From NCBI GenBank assembly GCA_017428495.1, contig JAFRQS010000031.1:1-64000 (forward strand): a stretch of 64,000 nt of DNA, given 5' to 3'. The translations under genes and the position numbers were made by a program. Position 1 is the first letter of the stretch; every line of letters begins with the position of its first letter. This document shows positions 45,641 to 53,427 of this stretch, piece after piece. The DNA comes from Bacilli bacterium. Its GTDB lineage: Bacteria; Bacillota_I; Bacilli_A; RF39; UBA660. The notes beneath the pieces were generated by a model. It was not told where the DNA came from and did not search any database. It was given only the letters and a program-made list of their open reading frames with translations.

Positions 45641-45662
45641 AACACTTAGAGGTGTTATTTTA

Positions 45663-46205
45663 ATGAGTTTAATTATTCCTTATGAAGACAAATTAGATAC
45701 TTGTAATGGTGCTGTGATAAAACCAAATGGTAGTATTATTTATACATATGGAGAACATGAATCTTTTGCAAAAAATTATTGTAGAGGAAAAGACTATAGT
45801 TTATTAACAAGTTCTATGATAGAAGGTGTTGATATTTATAGTTCATCTAAATTAACAAAACAACAATTAGAATTATATAAATTATGGTTAAAAAGTGAGA
45901 AGTTCCCATCTAATATAGATTTTATGGTATATTTACTAAGATTTGATAAAGTTGGTACTCTTTTGGGTAATGCTATTACTACTACTAATAATAAACCTCA
46001 TATTAGATTTTATAATTATTATTTAATGGATTGGTACATAGATAAATTATCACCTATGAGATTTAATAAGAAAACAGGCACTTTTGAGTATAATGTAGAA
46101 GAATCATATATTCAATTTGATGATGATGAAGATGCTGCTGAAGAAATAAAAAAAATTAAATCAACTGTATTATGTAAGAAAGATAGACGTGCATTTTTTA
46201 GATAA
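45663..46205 (+). CDS. uncharacterised protein beside the agr locus
   Basis: 180 residues from MSLIIPYEDKLDTCNGAVIKPNG; the ATG follows AGAGGTGTTATTTTA, while an earlier in-frame ATG has no site. Soluble, with no signal or membrane helix; aromatic-rich centre (IRFYNYYLMDWYIDKLSPM) and an acidic patch (FDDDEDAAEEI). No family recognised. It is divergent from agrA and has LytTR-like repeats upstream, so it may be an agr target. Confidence 0.65.
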   Translation: MSLIIPYEDKLDTCNGAVIKPNGSIIYTYGEHESFAKNYCRGKDYSLLTSSMIEGVDIYSSSKLTKQQLELYKLWLKSEKFPSNIDFMVYLLRFDKVGTLLGNAITTTNNKPHIRFYNYYLMDWYIDKLSPMRFNKKTGTFEYNVEESYIQFDDDEDAAEEIKKIKSTVLCKKDRRAFFR

Positions 46206-46236
46206 AAAAAGAAAGTACAATTACTTTCTATTTTTT
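46205..46236 (+). terminator. terminator after the 180-residue gene
   Basis: AGAAAGTA (46210-46217) pairs with TACTTTCT (46222-46229), followed by a T run. Confidence 0.75.
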
Positions 46237-46241
46237 TATTT

Positions 46242-46326
46242 TGGTGCGGGTAAAGGGACTTGAACCCCCATGGATCACTCCGCTAGATCCTAAGTCTAGT
46301 GCGTCTACCAATTCCGCCATACCCGC
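46242..46326 (-). tRNA. tRNA-Leu (anticodon TAG)
   Basis: 85 bases including encoded CCA. Acceptor GCGGGTA pairs with TACCCGC; anticodon stem-loop CTAGACTTAGGATCTAG places TAG; long class II variable arm; T-loop GTTCAAG. Two bases after the gene end a terminator serves the convergent gene. Confidence 0.95.
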
Positions 46327-46337
46327 ATATATAAAAA

Positions 46338-46414
46338 TGGTGGACCCTATAGGACTCGAACCTATGACCGCCCGGTTATGAGCCGGATGCTCTAACCAAC
46401 TGAGCTAAGGGTCC
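46338..46414 (-). tRNA. tRNA with CAT anticodon (Ile2 after lysidine modification, or elongator Met)
   Basis: 77 bases including encoded CCA; acceptor GGACCCT pairs with AGGGTCC; anticodon loop CTCATAA. Position 1 pairs normally and the anticodon stem lacks the three G-C pairs of initiators, so it is not initiator Met. The acceptor and D-arm (TTAGCTCAGTTGGTTAGAGC) resemble Bacillus tRNA-Ile2 more than elongator Met. Confidence 0.9.
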
Positions 46415-46466
46415 ACATACCAATGATATTACCACAAGTTTTTTTGTTTTTCAATAATTTTCTATT

Positions 46467-46505
46467 AAAAAATGGCATTTTTTAATAAAAAAAACACCAT
46501 TTTTA
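46467..46505 (-). terminator. terminator after mbl
   Basis: Arms ending AAAATGG and CCATTTT with an A/T-rich extension form a hairpin next to the mbl stop; T run on the minus strand. Confidence 0.6.
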
Positions 46506-47492
46506 ATAATCTTGAACTAAATTTAATTTTTCTAGCATTTTTCCTGTGCCTTCTGCTACACTTGTTAATGGATTTTCTGCAACATATATAGGAACTTTTA
46601 TTTCCTTTTCTAAAAGAATATCCAATCCTTCTATCATTGAACCTCCACCTGTTAAAACTATACCATTATTTATAATATCTGCTGATAATTCTGGTGGAGT
46701 TTTTTCTAATACTTGTTTAACTGTTTTTATTATTTCATACATACATGGTTTTAGTGCTTCTTCTATTTCTTCACTAGTGACAGTTATTATTTCTGGTAAA
46801 CCATTAATTCCTCTTCCTTTTACTTTTATTTTACCCTTTTTATTACTTTCATATAATGTTCCTATTTGTATCTTTATATCTTCTGCTGTTCTTTCTCCAA
46901 TAATAAGTTTATAATGAGTTTTAATATATTCTATTATAGCCTTATCAAAAGTGTTACCTGCAATTTTTATAGATGCTGATGTTACTATATCTCCTAATGA
47001 TAGTACTGCTATATCTGTAGTTCCTCCACCAATGTCTATAATCATTGAGCCATTAGGTTCAGATATATTTAATCCTACACCAAGTGCCGCTACTTTTGGT
47101 TCCTCCTCAATAAATACTTTTTTAGCTCCTGTTCTTTCCGCAGCTTCTTTTATAGCATTTTTTTCAATAGCAGTAACATTAGTAGGACAGCATATTAATA
47201 TTCTTGGTTTTATAAATATGCTTTTTGCTTTTACTTTTTTTATAAAATAATTTAACATTGCTTCAGTTAATTCAAAATCTGCTATAACTCCATCTTTCAT
47301 TGGCTTTACTGCACGTATATTTCCAGGAGTTCTTCCTAGCATTTTATGTGCTTCTATTCCAATTGCAAGTATTTTTTTTGTTTCTTCATCTATTGCTACT
47401 ACAGATGGTTCATTTAATACAATTCCTTCTCCTTTTACATTTATTAAAATATTTGCTGTACCCAAGTCAATTCCTATATCTTTATAAAACAT
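46503..47492 (-). CDS. mbl: MreB-family actin-like protein, Mbl type
   Basis: 329 residues. Bacterial actin that guides cell-wall elongation. Phosphate 1 motif IGIDLGTANILINVKG, phosphate 2 SMIIDIGGGTTDIAVLSLG, adenosine motif NNGIVLTGGGSMIEGLD, and MLGRTPGNIRAVKPMKDGVIADF are all MreB/Mbl. The assignment to Mbl rests on context: it follows spoIID and spoIIQ as mbl does in B. subtilis (spoIIID is missing between them here). Its start overlaps the previous gene's stop. Confidence 0.88.
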   Translation of the reverse strand: MFYKDIGIDLGTANILINVKGEGIVLNEPSVVAIDEETKKILAIGIEAHKMLGRTPGNIRAVKPMKDGVIADFELTEAMLNYFIKKVKAKSIFIKPRILICCPTNVTAIEKNAIKEAAERTGAKKVFIEEEPKVAALGVGLNISEPNGSMIIDIGGGTTDIAVLSLGDIVTSASIKIAGNTFDKAIIEYIKTHYKLIIGERTAEDIKIQIGTLYESNKKGKIKVKGRGINGLPEIITVTSEEIEEALKPCMYEIIKTVKQVLEKTPPELSADIINNGIVLTGGGSMIEGLDILLEKEIKVPIYVAENPLTSVAEGTGKMLEKLNLVQDY

Positions 47493-48118
47493 TAATTTAT
47501 TTCTTCTATTGTTTTTTTATAAATTGACTCGGGATTTAATATTTTACCATCTTTTGCTATTTCAATATGTATATGATTACCTATGTTTTTTGAAATATTA
47601 CATGTGCCTGATGTACCTATTATTTGACCTTGTGACACTACATCATCTTTTTTTACTTTAGTATTTCCTAAACATTGATAATATGCAATTAGATTATTTG
47701 AATGTTGTATTTCTATTGTTTTACCTAATATATTATCATTTATTACATCTAATACTGTACCATCATACATTGCAATAACATCAAACACACTATTTTTTCC
47801 GTAATCTACTCCTGAATTTTGTAGATATGTATTTTCATATAATATTAATGATTTTTCTTGATTTTCTTTATTATCTTTATAATCATAATAATTTTGTAAT
47901 ATTTCTATATCCTCATCTAAATATGGTTTTATAAATTCCTTTTTTTCACTTATTACTGGTTTAACATCTTCTGCTATAGTCCATGGTGTTACATAAGTTA
48001 ATCTATCTACTTTAAATATTTTATTTCCTACTATCATTATACCTATTACAAAAGAAATTGTTAGTATACTATATATTAAAGTTATAGATATTGGTTTTAA
48101 TCTGATTTTTTTTTGCAT
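47492..48118 (-). CDS. SpoIIQ-like M23 (LytM) family protein
   Basis: 208 residues: short cytoplasmic start, one membrane helix (about residues 11-31), then an extracytoplasmic M23 domain. The HxH zinc motif is kept (GNHIHIEIAKDG), but the first motif, normally HxGxD, reads NSGVDYG, with Asn in place of His. Loss of that His is known in B. subtilis SpoIIQ, which is a non-enzymatic scaffold of the forespore-mother cell channel. Together with its place between spoIID and mbl this supports a SpoIIQ role. Confidence 0.82.
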   Translation of the reverse strand: MQKKIRLKPISITLIYSILTISFVIGIMIVGNKIFKVDRLTYVTPWTIAEDVKPVISEKKEFIKPYLDEDIEILQNYYDYKDNKENQEKSLILYENTYLQNSGVDYGKNSVFDVIAMYDGTVLDVINDNILGKTIEIQHSNNLIAYYQCLGNTKVKKDDVVSQGQIIGTSGTCNISKNIGNHIHIEIAKDGKILNPESIYKKTIEEIN

Positions 48119-48158
48119 AATTTCACCTCATTTAAAGTTTTAACTTTTTAAGTGAATA

Positions 48159-49097
48159 TTATACGTATAAATTTTTTATTGTTGTTCCTTTATAATAATG
48201 TTCTAATATTTCTTTATATAAATATCCGTTATTTGCCATTCCTTCAGCACCATATTGACTCATACCTACTCCATGTCCAAAACCTCTTGTTAATACAATT
48301 ACATTATTGTTTTCAATATATATATTAAAATAATTTGATCTTACTCCAAGAGAATATGCAACTTGTGAACCTGTAAATCTTTTATTATTGATTTCTATTG
48401 TTTTTATTCTGCCTGTACTTGTTTCACTAATTATATTTACGTATATTTTGGAACAATCAGTTAAATTTAATTTTTTACAAAAATTTTCTCTTGTAAATAC
48501 ATTTTTTTCTTCAAAAACTGGTGATACCTCACTATCCCATTCAGATGATACACTTTGTAAATATGCTACTTTTGTTCCAAATATTTCTTCACTATTTTCA
48601 GTATTACCTACACTTGTAGAAAAAAACAATGTATCAGCATAATAACCATTATAATCTACATATTCTCCTCTTGTATCCATTACTGCTTTATTAATTTTTG
48701 AAATATATTTATCATAATTACTATTCCATCTGCTTTTTAGCGTATTATCATCTAAATATACTTGATTCATTACTGTATCTACAACATCATATTTATTGTT
48801 TTTATTTACTCTTTTTAGAGCATAAGTTCTTGCTGCAACTGCTTGTGCTTTTAATGCTTCTAAATTAAAAGATACAGGCATTTCTCCTGCTATTACTCCT
48901 CTTACATAATCTTCTAAATCTAATTCTATTATTTTATTTTTTTGAGTTTGATTTACACGTATTGATACTTTTTTTTCTTCTTTTTTTATAATTGGTTCTT
49001 CTTTCAATACTTTAGTAATTGGTTCTTTATAATATAAAAGTATGAAAAAAGAAGGTACTGCAATAATTATAATTGTTAAATACAGCATCTTCTTCAT
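48159..49097 (-). CDS. spoIID: stage II sporulation protein D
   Basis: 312 residues. Membrane-anchored lytic transglycosylase that thins septal peptidoglycan during engulfment. An N-terminal helix (about 4-22) is followed by EDYVRGVIAGEMPVSFNLEALKAQAVAARTYALK, the SpoIID signature with catalytic Glu, and ends with GFGHGVGMSQYGAEGMANNGYLYKEILEHYYKGTTI. It precedes the SpoIIQ-like gene, the usual partner in engulfment. Confidence 0.95.
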   Translation of the reverse strand: MKKMLYLTIIIIAVPSFFILLYYKEPITKVLKEEPIIKKEEKKVSIRVNQTQKNKIIELDLEDYVRGVIAGEMPVSFNLEALKAQAVAARTYALKRVNKNNKYDVVDTVMNQVYLDDNTLKSRWNSNYDKYISKINKAVMDTRGEYVDYNGYYADTLFFSTSVGNTENSEEIFGTKVAYLQSVSSEWDSEVSPVFEEKNVFTRENFCKKLNLTDCSKIYVNIISETSTGRIKTIEINNKRFTGSQVAYSLGVRSNYFNIYIENNNVIVLTRGFGHGVGMSQYGAEGMANNGYLYKEILEHYYKGTTIKNLYV

Positions 49098-49115
49098 TTT
49101 TATCCCTCTCTTGTA

Positions 49116-49316
49116 TTAAAATTTTGATACTAAATAAAAATCATATAAAAAATTTACTACTAGATAAGATATTGCAAAAGTTATTAGAATGTAAAATACT
49201 TTTATTTGGTTTACATGTCCTTTTTTAAAATACTTTTCTAAGTTTAAAGATAGTAAAGACCATATAGTAAGTGGAACAATTAAAAAATATAAATAAAATC
49301 TAATATTCATTTTCAT
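49116..49316 (-). CDS. DUF1146 family small membrane protein (YwzB-like)
   Basis: 66 residues with two membrane helices (about 6-22 and 40-58) separated by a basic loop (EKYFKKGHVNQIK). Pattern and location upstream of spoIID match B. subtilis YwzB, of unknown function. It overlaps the end of rpiB by 17 bases. Confidence 0.75.
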   Translation of the reverse strand: MKMNIRFYLYFLIVPLTIWSLLSLNLEKYFKKGHVNQIKVFYILITFAISYLVVNFLYDFYLVSKF

Positions 49317-49740
49317 ATTCCTTTATCATATTTAATCTATCTAAATGTCTACCACCTTCAAATTCATTAGATATATATATATCTATTAAATTTAATATTT
49401 CTTCTAATGATTTATTAGCTGATATAGCTATTACATTTGCATTATTGTGACGTTTAGAATATTCTGCATCTATTTCATTATCTATTTTTGCACATCTAAT
49501 ACCTTTTACTTTATTACATGCAATTGACATACCTATTCCTGTTTTACATATAGCTATTCCAAAATCTATATTTTTAGATATGACACCTTGACACAATTTA
49601 AATGCATATACTGGATAATCCACTCGTTCATTATTATCAGAGCCATAATTAATTATTTCATATCCCTTTTCTTCTAATTTGTTTATTAATTGAAATTTTA
49701 ATTCATACCCACCATGATCATTTGCTATTCCTATTTTCAT
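49300..49740 (-). CDS. rpiB: ribose-5-phosphate isomerase B
   Basis: 146 residues of the RpiB/LacAB family. MKIGIANDHGGYELK carries the substrate-binding DHGG; the catalytic Cys lies in FGIAICKTGIGMSIACNKVKGIRCA, and RHNNANVIAIS is a conserved phosphate-binding block. Interconverts ribose 5-phosphate and ribulose 5-phosphate in the pentose phosphate pathway. Confidence 0.92.
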   Translation of the reverse strand: MKIGIANDHGGYELKFQLINKLEEKGYEIINYGSDNNERVDYPVYAFKLCQGVISKNIDFGIAICKTGIGMSIACNKVKGIRCAKIDNEIDAEYSKRHNNANVIAISANKSLEEILNLIDIYISNEFEGGRHLDRLNMIKEYENEY

Positions 49741-49805
49741 TTTATACCTCGATTCTTATTAATATCATTAAATTTTATGATACATATACTATTATTATAA
49801 CAAAA

Positions 49806-49827
49806 AAATATAGGAACTCCTATATTT
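49806..49827 (-). terminator. terminator after rpmE
   Basis: AAATATAGG (49806-49814) pairs with CCTATATTT (49819-49827); T run on the minus strand. Confidence 0.75.
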
Positions 49828-50029
49828 ATTCTGTAAATCCATATTTTTTATTAAATTGTTCAACCTTACCTCTTCTAGCTGTATTTTTTTGATGTTGTCC
49901 TGTATAGAAAGGATGACATTCTGAACATTGTTCAACATGTATTTTTTCTTTTGTTGATTTAGTTGTAAATGTAGCACCACATGCACATGTAGCAACACTA
50001 TCTACATAATTAGATTGATATTTACTCAT
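49826..50029 (-). CDS. rpmE: 50S ribosomal protein L31, zinc-binding form
   Basis: 67 residues: [13 protein letters not shown] and [15 protein letters not shown] provide the zinc Cys pairs (CxC and CxxC) of the C+ form, followed by [14 protein letters not shown]. Part of the intersubunit bridge. The Cys-rich form is used when zinc is plentiful. GGAAGGAGAG precedes the start. Confidence 0.95.
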   Translation of the reverse strand: MSKYQSNYVDSVATCACGATFTTKSTKEKIHVEQCSECHPFYTGQHQKNTARRGKVEQFNKKYGFTE

Positions 50030-50047
50030 GATTACTCTCCTTCCGCC

Positions 50048-50066
50048 ATGACTAATTATTAGTCAT
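50048..50066 (-). promoter_or_regulatory. leader hairpin of rpmE (L31)
   Basis: ATGACTAAT and ATTAGTCAT form a 9-bp perfect hairpin just before the ribosome site of rpmE. Ribosomal protein L31 genes in Firmicutes are known to carry autoregulatory leaders; this may be one, or an operator. Confidence 0.5.
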
Positions 50067-50123
50067 AGAAATTTAAAAGTCTTACATATTATAACAACTA
50101 TTTTTATATTTATCAACTATTAT

Positions 50124-50792
50124 TTACATATTTTTTAATATTTCATTAGCTATTAATTGATATCCATCTTTATTTGGATAAATGCTATTGTATATTAAAT
50201 GTGTATTATTTTTGAATATATTATATAAATCTATATATTTTATATTATGATTATTACTTATATTTATTAGTTTATTATTAGCATATTTTATATATTTATC
50301 TAGTTTGATATCATTAATAGGATTATAATATCCAAGAATATATATTTTTTTATTATTAAATTTATTTATTAAACTAAATAAATAGTCAATATTGCATATT
50401 ATTTCATCTATATAATTATATATATCACTCTCATTATTATTAATCATATAATTATTGTATATTTCATTTAAACCAATTGATATAGTTATTAAATTAGATT
50501 TTTTTAATGCATATTGTATTGATATATTTTTTTCTTCATTATTTTCTATCTTATTTATTAAATCTATAATTCTTATATTAGTATCTGAAAATTCTTTTGT
50601 ATATTTTTTTATTTTTAATTTTTCTTTTATTAAATCACTATATCCAATATCTTCATAACCATTTGAATTAATTCCTTTACTTAATTCATCACCTAATGAT
50701 AAATAATATATTTTATTATCTTTTGTGATATTTAGTATTAATATTGTTATTATTATTATCATAGGTAATATTAATATTTTTAATATTTTCAT
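50124..50792 (-). CDS. SGNH/GDSL hydrolase-like protein lacking catalytic Ser and His
   Basis: About 222 residues with an N-terminal membrane helix (MKILKILILPMIIIITILIL). The fold is that of lipase/acylhydrolase SGNH proteins: YLSLGDELSKGINSNGYEDIGYSDL aligns with the GDSLTxG block and GLNEIYNN with block III. But the nucleophile Ser is Glu (GDE) and the final block reads YPNKDGYQLIANEIL, with Tyr for the catalytic His. It is thus probably a non-enzymatic homolog. Start at the ATG five bases after GGAGG. It is between murA and rpmE. Confidence 0.7.
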   Translation of the reverse strand: MKILKILILPMIIIITILILNITKDNKIYYLSLGDELSKGINSNGYEDIGYSDLIKEKLKIKKYTKEFSDTNIRIIDLINKIENNEEKNISIQYALKKSNLITISIGLNEIYNNYMINNNESDIYNYIDEIICNIDYLFSLINKFNNKKIYILGYYNPINDIKLDKYIKYANNKLINISNNHNIKYIDLYNIFKNNTHLIYNSIYPNKDGYQLIANEILKNM

Positions 50793-50807
50793 TTTTACCT
50801 CCAAAAA

Positions 50808-50837
50808 AAGAAATATAACTATTAAATTATATTTCTT
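50808..50837 (-). terminator. terminator after murA
   Basis: AAGAAATATA pairs with TATATTTCTT around a ten-base loop, overlapping the murA stop, followed by a T run. Confidence 0.65.
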
Positions 50838-52080
50838 CTTTTGTTATTTTAGCACCAACATTTGATAACTTTTCTATTATATTCTCATATCCCCTTAATA
50901 CATGATCTATATCTTCAATAGTTGTTTTCCCGTCTGCAATTAAACCTGCTATTACCATACATGCTCCTGCTCTTAGATCTGTTGCCTTTACTATTTCTCC
51001 GTGTAATTTAGTTTTACCCTTTATATTTATTGTCCTTTCATTTATTTCTATATTTGCACCCATCTTATTTAGGTATTCTACATTATTAAACCTATTTTCA
51101 TATATAGTTTCTGTTAAATGTGATATTCCTTTACAATTAGTAAGTAATGCTGTTAAAGGTTGTTGTAAATCTGTTGCAAAACCTGGATATCCTTTAGTAA
51201 TAACATCTATTGCTTTTAAATTACTAGATTTATTTGTAATTATATAGTTGTCAAATACCTCTATTTTTGCGTTAGCTTCCTTTAGTTTATCCAATAATGA
51301 TTTAATATGTTCTGGTATTACATTATCTATTTTCAAATCTTTACCCAGTAATGTACCAATTATTACATATGTGCCTGCTTCTATTCTATCTGGTATTACT
51401 TCTACATTAGCTTTATGCAAATGATCTACTCCTGTTATAGTAATTGTACTTGTTCCTACACCTTCTATTTTTGCACCCATTTTATTTAAAAATTCTGCTA
51501 TATTACTTATTTCTGGTTCTTTTGCTGCATTATTTATTGTAGTTACTCCTTTAGCTCTTACTGATGCAAATATTGCATTTACTGTTGCTCCAACACTTGG
51601 CATATCAAGGTTTATTTCTGCACCTATTAATTCTTCTGCATCAATTTTATATTTATTATTTTCTTCTATTACTGTTGCCCCTAATGCTCTAAAACCTTTC
51701 AATGTTTGATCTATTGGTCTTTTACCAATATTACATCCTCCAGGAAAATACATTTCTACATGTTTATATTTACCTAATAATGCGGACATAAAATAATATG
51801 ATGCTCTTAATTTTTTAGATATTTCTTCTGGTATTTCTTTATTGTTAATATTACTTGCATCTATTATCATTTTATTATCTTTTCTTTCTATTTTAGCATC
51901 AAGATAATCTAGTATCTCTACTAATGCTTCAATATCTGAAATATTTGGAATATTATTAATATCTACCTCTTCATCACAAAGAATAGATGCTGGAATAAGT
52001 GCTACTGCACTATTTTTAGCTCCACTTATTTTTATTGTCCCCTTTAGTTCTCTACTTCCATCAATTATAATTCTTTTCAT
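50827..52080 (-). CDS. murA: UDP-N-acetylglucosamine 1-carboxyvinyltransferase
   Basis: 417 residues, full length. First committed step of peptidoglycan synthesis: adds enolpyruvate from PEP to UDP-GlcNAc. The catalytic Cys sits in FPGGCNIGKRPIDQTLKG (near residue 114), so the enzyme should be fosfomycin-sensitive. Also ISGAKNSAVALIPASILC (substrate-binding Lys-Asn) and GYPGFATDLQQPL. Its position upstream of the spoIID block matches B. subtilis murAA. Confidence 0.96.
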   Translation of the reverse strand: MKRIIIDGSRELKGTIKISGAKNSAVALIPASILCDEEVDINNIPNISDIEALVEILDYLDAKIERKDNKMIIDASNINNKEIPEEISKKLRASYYFMSALLGKYKHVEMYFPGGCNIGKRPIDQTLKGFRALGATVIEENNKYKIDAEELIGAEINLDMPSVGATVNAIFASVRAKGVTTINNAAKEPEISNIAEFLNKMGAKIEGVGTSTITITGVDHLHKANVEVIPDRIEAGTYVIIGTLLGKDLKIDNVIPEHIKSLLDKLKEANAKIEVFDNYIITNKSSNLKAIDVITKGYPGFATDLQQPLTALLTNCKGISHLTETIYENRFNNVEYLNKMGANIEINERTINIKGKTKLHGEIVKATDLRAGACMVIAGLIADGKTTIEDIDHVLRGYENIIEKLSNVGAKITKEEI

Positions 52081-52150
52081 ACTTCCTCCAATATATATTA
52101 TACATTTGCCTAATATATGTGTCTAATTATATATTATCATATACAAAAAA

Positions 52151-52174
52151 AAAGTACTAGATATCTAGTACTTT
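52151..52174. terminator. perfect palindrome, terminator of the lipoprotein gene
   Basis: AAAGTACTAGAT and ATCTAGTACTTT form a 24-base perfect palindrome directly after the lipoprotein stop, with A run on one side and T run on the other. Confidence 0.75.
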
Positions 52175-52178
52175 ATTT

Positions 52179-53324
52179 TTATCTTATTACATAAGTTTTT
52201 TGTGCTGCATATAATTCTGCTGTAGCATCATCAACTCTGTTATCAACTTCTGTTTGAATACCTAATTGATGAACATTAGGATTTGCTACTATTCCAAGAT
52301 TTCTTTGTTCTTCTACTGTAGATAATCCTGCTAAAGCAAACATTTCATCTAGTGTATAAACTTCTCTTTCTATACAATTTTCATCAGTCCATACATATTC
52401 AACAGTACCATTTACGCCTGGTCTTGGTAAATATACTTTCTTTTCAACATCATTTGTAAAATATCTATAATACAAATCATATTCTCTTGGAGTTGCTTCA
52501 GATGATCTTCTAGTAATATAACTCCATTGAGGTATAGTATTATTTACTTGTTGGAATGTAGTTGCTACAATCCATCTAGCACCAGCATTCATTTCTAAGA
52601 AATCTGAATCATTTATTGTACCAAATTCATAGTGTAATAATTGATCAACAGCTCCTTTATATTCATCAGAAAATTTGTTTACCATAGCCCAATCAGATTC
52701 TTCTAAGATTTGTCCATTCATTGGTTCTCCAACTGATTCATTCATAGCATTTCTTGCAACTACCATTGAATTATGTATTAATACTCTATCTTTGCTATTT
52801 AATACATATTTTGATAAATCAATCATATTTTCTTGTGTAGTTTCAGGATTTAAATTTCCTGTTATTAATAAACTTGTTGCTTGTAATACTTCAGTCATTT
52901 CAGCTTGAGCATCTTCTGGACTCATTTCTCTCATTCTTGTTGGGTATACACCATTCATTGATTCTATTACTTCTAAAGCTAAATCTTCATTCCAATTTAT
53001 GTTTACTATTTGTTGATATCTTAAAACATATGAATTCTTATCAATTGTTTCTTGATATAATTCTTTAGCTGCATCAGTAAAATCATAATTTACTCTTTCT
53101 GTTTGTCCAACTTCACTAATAGAATTATCATCATAGTTATATCCTAATTGACCATCTTTTGCTAAAAGATCCTCTAATTCTGCTACTCTTTCCTCTAATT
53201 CTGCTACTCTTGTATCTTGTGGATCACTAGAACTATTGTCAGTACCACATCCAGCAAGAGCTGTTACTGATATTATACCAGCACTAACTAATGCTCCTAT
53301 TCTTCTTTTTAAATTCATATCCAT
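52179..53324 (-). CDS. predicted lipoprotein with coiled-coil start, paralog of the next gene
   Basis: 381 residues. A signal peptide ends in lipobox ALAGC (Cys26); a short coiled coil (RVAELEERVAELEDLLA) follows and then a ~300-residue domain of unknown family. That domain is shared with the adjacent upstream gene: DKNSYVLRYQQIVNINWNEDLALEVIE, LLITGNLNPETTQENMIDLSKY, YKGAVDQLLHYEF and DEMFALAGLS all have close counterparts. It is presumably anchored on the outer membrane face. Function unknown. Confidence 0.8.
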   Translation of the reverse strand: MDMNLKRRIGALVSAGIISVTALAGCGTDNSSSDPQDTRVAELEERVAELEDLLAKDGQLGYNYDDNSISEVGQTERVNYDFTDAAKELYQETIDKNSYVLRYQQIVNINWNEDLALEVIESMNGVYPTRMREMSPEDAQAEMTEVLQATSLLITGNLNPETTQENMIDLSKYVLNSKDRVLIHNSMVVARNAMNESVGEPMNGQILEESDWAMVNKFSDEYKGAVDQLLHYEFGTINDSDFLEMNAGARWIVATTFQQVNNTIPQWSYITRRSSEATPREYDLYYRYFTNDVEKKVYLPRPGVNGTVEYVWTDENCIEREVYTLDEMFALAGLSTVEEQRNLGIVANPNVHQLGIQTEVDNRVDDATAELYAAQKTYVIR

Positions 53325-53407
53325 AAAAAATCCCCTTCCTTTTTTTCGATATGCCGCATATTATACACATTTTTTTTATTTTGTCAAGTTTTTGTAAAAA
53401 TAAATAA

Positions 53408-53427
53408 AAAGACTTCAAAGAGTCTTT
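53408..53427 (-). terminator. terminator after the cytosolic paralog
   Basis: AAAGACT (53408-53414) pairs with AGTCTTT (53421-53427) with T run on the minus strand. Confidence 0.7.

Noticed and set aside
46338-46414. Initiator tRNA-Met.
   Set aside because: The first acceptor pair is a normal G-C and the anticodon stem lacks the three consecutive G-C pairs of initiators.
49795-49998. Frame overlapping rpmE on the same strand.
   Set aside because: It is a shifted reading of the L31 gene with low-complexity content; L31 itself is unmistakable.
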